Source: Nitrosomonadales bacterium
GTDB lineage: Bacteria; Pseudomonadota; Gammaproteobacteria; Burkholderiales; Gallionellaceae
DNA length: 11,493 bases
Direction of reading: 5' to 3'
NCBI GenBank assembly: GCA_003235435.1
Contig: QJWF01000253.1
Coordinates: 1 to 11,493 of the forward strand
The position numbers were made by a program, and so were the translations under genes. The notes beneath the pieces were generated by a model. That model was not told the DNA's origin, did not search any database, and saw nothing but the letters and a program-made list of their open reading frames with translations. Shown in pieces: positions 1 through 5,901 of the stretch (the first letter of the stretch is position 1; every line of letters starts with the position of its first letter).

Positions 1-2
1 TG

Positions 3-1259
3 GTCAAGCCCGCACTTAGCCAGGGACCGGCGGATCTTGACTCTATCCCTTCCGTTCTGAATCTGGATTGGTTCTTTCTATGGACTTTTCCGCTTCTCTA
101 TTTATGGGGGCCGGGCAAGGTATGGGCACTAGCCGGCGGTATTACCGGGATGTTGTTTTTGCTTCCATTCCTGGGCGGTAAAGGGCGCGGCAAGAACGAA
201 TATCAGATCAGTGCCATACCATGCGGGCGAACGATAACAGCCAAGAAAGGCGAGACCATACTCGAGGCCGCCCTGCGGCAGGGGGTGAGTCTGCCATATC
301 TTTGCCGCGATGGCGCCTGCGGCACCTGCAAGGGCAAGTTATTGAAAGGCGCGGTGGATTATGGAACTTATCAGAAGGGTGTGCTTACCGAGGAAGAAAA
401 GAAACAGGGTATGGCCTTGTTCTGCTGCGCCAAGCCGATATCGGATCTGGACATAGAGTGTCATGAAATCGATCTATTGAAGAGATTTCCGGTCAAGACC
501 ATGGAAGTGCGTGTACAAACAATGGAGCGTGCGGCACCCGATGTCATGTTGCTGGAATTGACGGCGGAAGGCGGTGAACAAATGGATTTCGTTGCCGGGC
601 AGTATATTGCGGTGTTGCTGGAAGACGGCAGCAAGCGCAGCTTTTCGATCGCCAATCCTCCGAATCAGACCAACCGCTTGCAGCTGCATATCCGTCTTGT
701 CGAAGGCGGGAAATTTACCGGCCATGTTTTTAGCGGAATGAAGGAAGGGGATATGTTGCGGGTGCAAGGCCCTTACGGCAGCTTTTTCCTGCATGACGAG
801 GGCAACAAACCCGTCATTTTCATGTCGGGAGGAACGGGTTTTGCGCCGATCAAAAGCATGTTGGAGCACGCGTTTGATGCAGGTCTGAAACGGCCCTTCG
901 TGCTGTACTGGGGAGCCAGGATACCGTCCGATTTGTACATGGCCGGCTTGCCGGAAAAATGGCAGCGGGAACATGAAAACTTCAGATTCATCCCGGTTCT
1001 GTCGGAGCGCAGACCGGAACATGGCTGGCATGGCAGGACCGGGCTTGTTACCGAGGCCATATTGATGGATTACAATGATTTGAGCGGATATGAGGTTTAT
1101 GCATGCGGTTCGCCAGCAATGGTCGATGCAGGCCGCACGGCATTCATCGCACGGGGATTGCCTGCCGACAAATATTACTCCGACGCTTTTCTGGTGAATC
1201 AGTATAAATCACCGGAAGTGGAAGAATCGGCATCCAGCGAAGGAAATGTGCATGCCTAA
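3..1259 (+). CDS. Cytochrome b (C-terminal part) fused to 2Fe-2S ferredoxin and FAD/NAD(P) reductase; 5' end outside window
   Basis: The reading frame is open from base 3, so the N-terminus lies upstream; 418 residues are visible. The first ~55 form a cytochrome b C-terminal segment (SQGPAD, then LDWFF and a hydrophobic helix) that closely matches the same segment of the protein at 3486-5042. A plant-type 2Fe-2S domain follows, with CRDGACGTC (bases 303-329) and a later CC pair. Then comes a ferredoxin-reductase module: the FAD-binding motif RSFSIAN, the nucleotide-binding motif GGTGFAPIKSM, and the terminal motif CGSPAMVDA. An internal ATG at 150 is not the start because homology begins before it. 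Known for the parts: cytochrome b handles quinol/quinone in the membrane, and the soluble module moves electrons between 2Fe-2S, FAD and NAD(P)H. I recall a cytochrome b/b6 fused to flavin and NAD(P) domains reported from Candidatus Accumulibacter. Electron direction (quinol to NAD(P)+ or reverse) is inference. The next gene overlaps its end. Confidence 0.86.
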   Translation, partial: VKPALSQGPADLDSIPSVLNLDWFFLWTFPLLYLWGPGKVWALAGGITGMLFLLPFLGGKGRGKNEYQISAIPCGRTITAKKGETILEAALRQGVSLPYLCRDGACGTCKGKLLKGAVDYGTYQKGVLTEEEKKQGMALFCCAKPISDLDIECHEIDLLKRFPVKTMEVRVQTMERAAPDVMLLELTAEGGEQMDFVAGQYIAVLLEDGSKRSFSIANPPNQTNRLQLHIRLVEGGKFTGHVFSGMKEGDMLRVQGPYGSFFLHDEGNKPVIFMSGGTGFAPIKSMLEHAFDAGLKRPFVLYWGARIPSDLYMAGLPEKWQREHENFRFIPVLSERRPEHGWHGRTGLVTEAILMDYNDLSGYEVYACGSPAMVDAGRTAFIARGLPADKYYSDAFLVNQYKSPEVEESASSEGNVHA

Positions 1260-1767
1260 GCCATTGCAATACTTCGCCCAGGGATTGTTTTACTTGTTAT
1301 TTGTGGCTGTGATCGGTTTTTTTTCCAGTTCGCCTGCATATACCCACCTTCCGCCGGATGAAACATTGATCAAGTTGAGCTTCAGCCATGCCGGCCAGCA
1401 CAAGGGGGCGTGCCGCGAACGAACCCCGGAAGAGCTGGCAAAGCTGCCTCAATACCAGCGAAAGGTGACCACGATATGCCCCCGCGAGCGATCCAACGTC
1501 GTGGTCGAGCTTGAAATGGACGGAAAACAGATTTACCACGTGATACTGAAACCGGCCGGATTTTCACATAGCGGTGTTTCGAATATTTATCGGCGTATCA
1601 CTGTTAAAGCCGGTACCCATACCCTGAAGGCGCGGCTCAAGGATGACGAAGGCGACGATTTCAACTATGTTCGCGAGGAAACAGTGCATCTTGCCGCCGG
1701 CCGTATCATGGTGATCGATTTCAAGGCCGAAACCGGCGGATTCATTTTCAAGAACTATGCACCCTGA
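1252..1767 (+). CDS. Exported or membrane-anchored hypothetical protein, possible accessory subunit of the oxidase-like protein
   Basis: I do not recognise a named family. The protein (171 aa) has a short basic start, a hydrophobic stretch (residues ~8-25) and a small-residue region SSSPAY that could be a signal peptidase site, so the rest should be periplasmic. The exported part is rich in alternating beta-strand patterns and has two cysteines (about residues 54 and 76) that could form a disulfide. Two ATGs are available. I chose 1252 because AAGGA at 1240-1244 is 7 bases before it, but only 1 base before the ATG at 1246. The gene overlaps the upstream fusion gene by 8 bases and is 9 bases before the oxidase-like gene, so the three are probably one transcript. 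Its place just before a subunit I-like gene, with one N-terminal helix and a beta-rich exported domain, recalls oxidase subunit II. However, there is no CuA motif (CxxxCxxxH) and no haem c CxxCH. Confidence 0.75.
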   Translation: MPKPLQYFAQGLFYLLFVAVIGFFSSSPAYTHLPPDETLIKLSFSHAGQHKGACRERTPEELAKLPQYQRKVTTICPRERSNVVVELEMDGKQIYHVILKPAGFSHSGVSNIYRRITVKAGTHTLKARLKDDEGDDFNYVREETVHLAAGRIMVIDFKAETGGFIFKNYAP

Positions 1768-1776
1768 GGATAGCAA

Positions 1777-3174
1777 ATGAGCACGGCAAATCAACAAGAA
1801 TCCTTTATAGAAGAATACGGGTCAGGAAACGGTTTCGCCATTTCGATGCCATCGGATTCCAGCCGCAAGTTGGCTTCCGGCTGGTTATGGCTCGGCGTCG
1901 CGTCGCTGGTTGGGGCGGGATTGTTCGCCATCCTTCTGGTGCTTGCGCGTACGCCATATGTCCAGGATATCTTTCCATGGGTCGATTTTTTTCACTCCGC
2001 GCTCGTGGTGCACGTGGACTTGTCGGTATTGCTGTGGTTCCTTGCATTCGCTGGCGTATTGTGGAGTCTGGATTCTTCTCCCGGGTTCCTGGGCGCAGGC
2101 TGGGTCGCGCTGGTACTGGCAACGATCGGAGCAGGCATGATCGTTTTGTCCCCCTTTGTGGAACAAGGCGAGCCGTTGATGAGCAATTATGTGCCGGTGA
2201 TAAAGAGCACTTTCTTTTTTACCGGACTTATCGTGTTTTCGGCAGGAATGGTGGTGCTGGTGATGCGAAGTTTGGCAGCGATCCCGTCTGCCCAATTATG
2301 GCGTGGAGGAGAAGGATCGATTCGAATCGGTTTGCATGCCGCCTCGATCTCCATGCTGTTTGCACTGGCGTCTTTTGCATGGTCATACCTGATCGTACCG
2401 GGCAATTCATACAGCACGGTCTATTACGATCTTCTATTCTGGGGCGGCGGCCATGTGCTTCAATTCACCTATACGCTGCTGATGCTGGCCGGGTGGCTGT
2501 GGCTGGGTGATGCATGCGGCGCAAAAAACCCTTTGTCACCAAGGGTGGCATCCATCTTCCTTGTGCTGGGCTTGTTGCCGGTATTCTATGTTCCATTCAT
2601 ATATCTGTCTTATAACGGCGAGATGGGCCAATACATGGGAGATTTCACCCAATTGATGAAAGCTGGCGGCGGATTTGCAACGGTACCGATCGGATTGGCT
2701 GTCCTGTACGGGCTCTTCAAAGGAACGGGTTCACTATCGGCAGGACCCCAACGTGCGGCACTTCTTTCATCAATCGCACTGTTTGCATTGGGCGGGGGGA
2801 TAAGCCTGATGATCAGGGATAGCAACACGATCATCACGGCGCATTATCACGGCACCGGCGGGGCGGTCAGCCTGGCCTTCATGGGCCTGACCTTCCATCT
2901 GCTTCCGCGCCTGGGCTATCGCGAACCTGATTTGAAGTGGGCCACGTTGATGCCGTATGTCTATGGGGCGGGACAATTGCTCCATATCTTGGGATTGCTG
3001 TGGTCAGGTGGATATGGCGTGCAGCGCAAGGTTGCAGGCGCAGCGCAGGAGCTGCATGGCTTTGCCCAGACTGCGGGCATGGGATTGATGGGTTTGGGAG
3101 GACTGATAGCCGTTGTGGGCGGTATCATGTTCCTGGTGGTGGTTTTCAAAGCCATGGTTCCGGGGCGGAAGTAG
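1777..3174 (+). CDS. Haem-copper oxidase subunit I-like membrane protein lacking the Cu-B histidine pair
   Basis: The protein has 465 aa and about twelve hydrophobic helices, the size and layout of haem-copper oxidase/NO reductase subunit I. Residues aligning by eye with known ligands: H79 in helix II (HVDLSVLLWFLAF resembles NorB HTNLLIVWLL) for low-spin haem; H226 in helix VI (FWGGGHVLQF); and H356/H358 in helix X (AHYHGTGG) for the two haems. In helix VII, where HH binds Cu-B or Fe-B, this protein has YN (Y279-N280), and there is no histidine at all between 226 and 356. The position four after H226, tyrosine in oxidases and glutamate in NO reductases, is F230. It therefore probably binds haem but should not reduce oxygen in the usual way. 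A Shine-Dalgarno GAGGA at 1766-1770 supports the ATG. Alternatives are a divergent NO reductase/NO dismutase-like enzyme with a remodelled metal site, or an electron-transfer or proton-translocating subunit working with the neighbouring cytochrome b fusions. Confidence 0.85.
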   Translation: MSTANQQESFIEEYGSGNGFAISMPSDSSRKLASGWLWLGVASLVGAGLFAILLVLARTPYVQDIFPWVDFFHSALVVHVDLSVLLWFLAFAGVLWSLDSSPGFLGAGWVALVLATIGAGMIVLSPFVEQGEPLMSNYVPVIKSTFFFTGLIVFSAGMVVLVMRSLAAIPSAQLWRGGEGSIRIGLHAASISMLFALASFAWSYLIVPGNSYSTVYYDLLFWGGGHVLQFTYTLLMLAGWLWLGDACGAKNPLSPRVASIFLVLGLLPVFYVPFIYLSYNGEMGQYMGDFTQLMKAGGGFATVPIGLAVLYGLFKGTGSLSAGPQRAALLSSIALFALGGGISLMIRDSNTIITAHYHGTGGAVSLAFMGLTFHLLPRLGYREPDLKWATLMPYVYGAGQLLHILGLLWSGGYGVQRKVAGAAQELHGFAQTAGMGLMGLGGLIAVVGGIMFLVVVFKAMVPGRK

Positions 3175-3197
3175 TTGGCCCGGATGGGTGTTCTCGC

Positions 3198-3386
3198 CTA
3201 ATTCTGGGCAAGCAACATGGTTTTGATCACATTGAACGATATGAATGCCAGCACCAGGATGATGAAGAAGAACACGATGCTGCGGTGCTTGAAACGCTCG
3301 CCGCGGATTATCTCGATGCGATCGAGCAACCAGTCGGATACAAGGTAAAGAATTGCGGCAACCAGTGTGTAGTAGACGACTTCCAA
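3198..3386 (-). CDS. Small two-helix membrane protein, hypothetical
   Basis: The protein has 62 aa with two hydrophobic helices (about residues 3-20 and 39-59) joined by a charged loop (DRIEIIRGERFKHR). A longer reading starts at a TTG at 3410. I prefer the TTG at 3386, because AGGAGA (3398-3393) lies 6 bases before it, while nothing suitable precedes 3410. A perfect TATAAT on this strand (3424-3419) would start transcription about 25 bases before that ribosome site. It is convergent with the oxidase-like gene (23-base gap) and divergent from the cytochrome b-MvhD fusion, so it interrupts the two + strand units. No function can be assigned; the topology resembles small inner-membrane proteins of uncharacterised type. 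It could be an unrelated conserved gene or a small subunit of the surrounding membrane complex. Confidence 0.72.
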   Translation of the reverse strand: MEVVYYTLVAAILYLVSDWLLDRIEIIRGERFKHRSIVFFFIILVLAFISFNVIKTMLLAQN

Positions 3387-3392
3387 GATATT

Positions 3393-3398
3393 TCTCCT
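3393..3398 (-). promoter_or_regulatory. Ribosome binding site AGGAGA that fixes the start of the 62-aa membrane protein
   Basis: On the - strand AGGAGA is followed by six bases (AATATC) and then TTG at 3386. This is the only good Shine-Dalgarno match near the candidate starts, and it lies inside the longer reading that would begin at 3410. It therefore argues for the shorter protein. Confidence 0.65.
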
Positions 3399-3418
3399 GT
3401 AATAGCGCAAGCATACCC

Positions 3419-3424
3419 ATTATA
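3419..3424 (-). promoter_or_regulatory. Probable -10 box TATAAT for the 62-aa membrane protein
   Basis: The - strand reads CATCATATAATGGG, with a perfect TATAAT. It lies 32 bases before the TTG start at 3386, leaving room for a short leader with the AGGAGA ribosome site. I see no good -35 box at 16-18 bases upstream (candidates read TCTACA or CTCTAC), so the promoter may be weak or need an activator. Confidence 0.45.
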
Positions 3425-3485
3425 TGATGTTGTCCGGTTTTGTAGAGAGTGATGCAGCAGATTATTTCGGCTGCAAGATACCGTT

Positions 3486-5042
3486 GTGACTGCTTCCGCA
3501 CCAGAAGAGTCCGTGATGCGCAAGGCGCTGCTTGGCCTTGAGGGTGTCCTGAACAGGGTGTTCGGCAGTGATCTCAACCCGCTTTATTGTCTTGGAGCGC
3601 TCGGGTTTTATTCGTTCTGGTTGGTTGTCGTCAGCGGCGCATATATCTACGCCTTCTACAAAACCGGCATAGACCTGTCCTATCCTTCCGTTGAATTTAT
3701 CACCCATGAACAATGGTACCTCGGCGGGATCATGCGCAGCCTGCACCGCTATGCTTCGGACGCCCTGGTGCTGGTGATGGCGCTGCATCTGCTGCGCGAA
3801 TTCATATTGGGCCGTTATCGCGGCGCCAGGTGGTTTGCATGGATCACCGGCGTGCCATTGATATGGCTGATATATGCAGCCGGGATCAACGGCTACTGGA
3901 TGGTGTGGGACAAGCTGGCTCAATATTCCACCATTGCCACGGTCGAATGGTTTGACTGGCTGCCGATATTCGGCGAACCGTTGTCACGCAGCTTTGTAAC
4001 CCATGAAGCGCTGAACGACCGCTTCTTTTCGCTGATCTCGTTCGCGCATGTTACGGTCCCGTTGTTCATCCTGTTTTTGCTCTGGGTGCATATCATGCGC
4101 ATCAGCAAACCTGTGGTCAATCCGAGGAAAGGGTTGGCGATCGGGATGCTGCTCGCTTTGCTGGTGCTGTCATTTGCCGTGCCAGTGCTGAGCCAGGGGC
4201 CGGCGGATATGGCGATCGAGCCGACAAAACTCGATATAGACTGGTTCTATTTGTACATATATCCTTTGCTGGATATTTGGACGGCTGGGCAAGTCTGGGC
4301 TTTGATGGCCGGATTGAGCCTGATGCTGGTGGTGTTGCCATGGCTGCCATCCAGGTTCAAGCAGATACCGGTTGCCGAAGTGCATCTCGACGATTGCAGC
4401 GGATGCAGACTGTGTGTTGCGGATTGCCCGTATGAAGCGGTGGTGATGAGGCCGCGCAGCGACGGCATGCATTTCCTTGAAGAAGCGGTGGTAGTGCCCG
4501 ACCGCTGCGTGAGCTGCGGTATTTGTGCGGGGGCATGCCCGTCATCGAATCCGTTCAGGGGTGAAGTAGGTTACGTCAGCGGTATCGAGATGCCGTCGAT
4601 GATGATGTCGGGCTTGCGCGCAGGCATGAACAGGGATCTGGAAAAACTTTCCGGGGATGTGCGGATATTGCTTGTCGGCTGCGACAGCGCCGCCGATGTC
4701 GGGAAACTGCGCAGCGCTTCCGTGGCAACATTGAGCCTGCCGTGCACGGGGATGCTGCCGCCTTCCTTTGTCGAATATGCACTGCATGAACATCATGTTG
4801 ATGGCGTAATGATCAGCGGATGCCGCGAGCATGATTGTTACCACCGGCTTGGTGTACTTTGGTCGCAGCAGCGCATGGCAGCGAAACGGGAACCGCGGTT
4901 GCGCGGCCGCGCCGAGCGTGATCGAATCAAAATATTCTGGGCTGCTTCAACTGATTTCAGGGAACTGGAGCCCGAATTGGAGTCTTTCCGTGCCAGTCTG
5001 GCCGAGAATCTGAAGATAATGCACAACAAGGAGGAACGATAA
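3486..5042 (+). CDS. Cytochrome b fused to two 4Fe-4S clusters and an MvhD/FrhD-like iron-sulfur domain
   Basis: The protein has 518 aa in three parts. Residues ~1-290 are a cytochrome b with the two classical histidine pairs for two b haems: H87/H101 and H188/H202, both 14 apart. Residues ~298-352 are a bacterial ferredoxin domain with C304, C307, C310, C314 and C341, C344, C347, C351, enough for two 4Fe-4S clusters. Residues ~390-490 resemble the MvhD/FrhD delta-subunit family, with C399, C420 (LPCTG), C446 (SGC) and C451 (HDC). In methanogens that family passes electrons between hydrogenase and heterodisulfide reductase. The fusion suggests electron transfer between membrane quinone and a soluble iron-sulfur or flavin partner; none is visible here. 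The GTG start at 3486 has only a weak ribosome site; GTG 3513 or ATG 3516 would shorten it by 9-10 residues, and an in-frame stop at 3450 excludes starts further upstream. Its stop codon overlaps the ATG of the next ORF. Confidence 0.86.
   Translation: MTASAPEESVMRKALLGLEGVLNRVFGSDLNPLYCLGALGFYSFWLVVVSGAYIYAFYKTGIDLSYPSVEFITHEQWYLGGIMRSLHRYASDALVLVMALHLLREFILGRYRGARWFAWITGVPLIWLIYAAGINGYWMVWDKLAQYSTIATVEWFDWLPIFGEPLSRSFVTHEALNDRFFSLISFAHVTVPLFILFLLWVHIMRISKPVVNPRKGLAIGMLLALLVLSFAVPVLSQGPADMAIEPTKLDIDWFYLYIYPLLDIWTAGQVWALMAGLSLMLVVLPWLPSRFKQIPVAEVHLDDCSGCRLCVADCPYEAVVMRPRSDGMHFLEEAVVVPDRCVSCGICAGACPSSNPFRGEVGYVSGIEMPSMMMSGLRAGMNRDLEKLSGDVRILLVGCDSAADVGKLRSASVATLSLPCTGMLPPSFVEYALHEHHVDGVMISGCREHDCYHRLGVLWSQQRMAAKREPRLRGRAERDRIKIFWAASTDFRELEPELESFRASLAENLKIMHNKEER
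5028..5035 (+). promoter_or_regulatory. Strong Shine-Dalgarno AAGGAGGA before the 45-aa ORF
   Basis: AAGGAGGA lies in the last codons of the cytochrome b fusion, with six bases before the ATG at 5042. It is the best ribosome binding site I found in the window, and it has no use unless the short ORF at 5042 is translated. Confidence 0.75.
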
Positions 5043-5179
5043 TGGTATATCGCGATTTTCCGGATTCACAGACCATGCCCGGAATGCAGAAGAAACCGGA
5101 GTTTGAAGTATATTCGTCATTCGATGGTAATCACGGGGGCATGAGACACTGGTTCGAACTATACGGGTGCGCAAAATGA
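5042..5179 (+). CDS. Small 45-aa ORF coupled to both neighbours, function unknown
   Basis: The ORF starts MVYRDFPDSQTMPGM and ends MRHWFELYGCAK. Its ATG shares one base with the upstream stop codon (TAATG), and its TGA overlaps the ATG of the lipoprotein gene (ATGA). AAGGAGGA lies 6 bases before its start. Strong initiation plus overlaps at both ends is what a translated, translationally coupled gene looks like. The peptide is hydrophilic, rich in aromatic residues, with one cysteine near the end, and has no signal peptide or transmembrane helix. I do not recognise a family. It could be a small cytoplasmic partner of the cytochrome b-MvhD protein, or a leader whose translation feeds ribosomes to the lipoprotein gene, which has a poor ribosome site of its own. 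Confidence 0.65.
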   Translation: MVYRDFPDSQTMPGMQKKPEFEVYSSFDGNHGGMRHWFELYGCAK

Positions 5180-5859
5180 AAAAATCGATCATGCTATCAA
5201 TGACAAGCGCAACGTCCTGCCGCAACATTTTATTGACCCTGTTATTCACACTGTCAGTCGCAGGGTGCGGCGATGCGCTGACTCCCCAGCCCTATGTTTT
5301 CGACATGACTCGCATCAACCAGGATGGCAGCGTCAATGACGGGAGCGATTTTTCCAAACGGCCCTGGGCGTGTGTGCGGGACAACCAATCGGGCATGATC
5401 TGGGAGGTAAAAATACCCGGGCCGGGTTTGCACAGCATCAACAATACCTACAGCTGGTATGACCCGGATCAGGAAAGCAACGGGGGATATGCCGGCAAAG
5501 CCAATGGAGGGACATGCACAGGCAGCGAGTGCGATACCGATTCCTACGCCAGTGCGGTCAATGCGGCAAAACTTTGCGGCCTGTCAGACTGGCATCTGCC
5601 GAGCCGTTTCGAGTTGAACACCATCGTGGACACCAGCATCTTCTTCCCCGGCCCGACATTGCCGAAGGCATTTTTCCCGGAAGATCTGCCGGGGAAATAT
5701 TGGACCGATACGACGTTCAAGACCCGTCGGGCCGGCGCATGGGTGTGGCGCTTCGATTATGGCAGCGATTACGTGGTGGAAAAGACCGAGGCGCTTAATG
5801 TAAGGCTGGTGCACGCCACTCCCAAGGCGCCAACAGCAGCACCGCAGTCTGCCAAATGA
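5176..5859 (+). CDS. DUF1566 (Lcl C-terminal-like) domain lipoprotein
   Basis: The protein has 227 aa. The N-terminus is basic and hydrophobic and ends in the lipobox VAGC (C31), so it should be exported and lipid-anchored; glycine after the cysteine fits outer-membrane sorting. The remainder shows DUF1566 marks: DNQSGMIWEVK, CGLSDWHLPSRFEL and YWTDTTF, with a closing VRLVHA. The domain is common in secreted proteobacterial proteins and has no settled activity. ATG 5176 is preferred because it overlaps the preceding TGA as ATGA; an in-frame GTG at 5167 would add three residues. It is the last gene of the + strand unit and converges on ctaA with 42 bases between stops. I see no clear terminator there. 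Being in the same coupled unit as the cytochrome b-MvhD fusion suggests a shared process, but nothing in the sequence shows a redox role. Confidence 0.8.
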   Translation: MKKSIMLSMTSATSCRNILLTLLFTLSVAGCGDALTPQPYVFDMTRINQDGSVNDGSDFSKRPWACVRDNQSGMIWEVKIPGPGLHSINNTYSWYDPDQESNGGYAGKANGGTCTGSECDTDSYASAVNAAKLCGLSDWHLPSRFELNTIVDTSIFFPGPTLPKAFFPEDLPGKYWTDTTFKTRRAGAWVWRFDYGSDYVVEKTEALNVRLVHATPKAPTAAPQSAK

Positions 5860-5901
5860 GCAACTCGGCCAGTAGGCGGGAAAACAGCAGGTCACCCTGA
5901 T

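Noticed and set aside
474..1031. Open frame on the - strand, 185 codons
   Set aside because: Antisense to the cytochrome b-ferredoxin reductase fusion, low complexity in His/Gln/Arg, no recognisable motif.
3..1259. The first gene as a stand-alone ferredoxin reductase starting at ATG 150
   Set aside because: The frame is open to base 3 and the upstream residues clearly match the cytochrome b segment of the second fusion, so the gene starts outside the window.
3175..3197. Terminator between the convergent oxidase-like and small membrane protein genes
   Set aside because: No stem with a T tract could be found in the 23 bases; the same holds for 5860-5901 between the lipoprotein and ctaA genes.
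2937..3452. Open frame on the + strand running from the oxidase-like gene through the intergenic region
   Set aside because: It mixes an out-of-frame part of the oxidase-like gene with the antisense of the small membrane protein; no motif or ribosome site.
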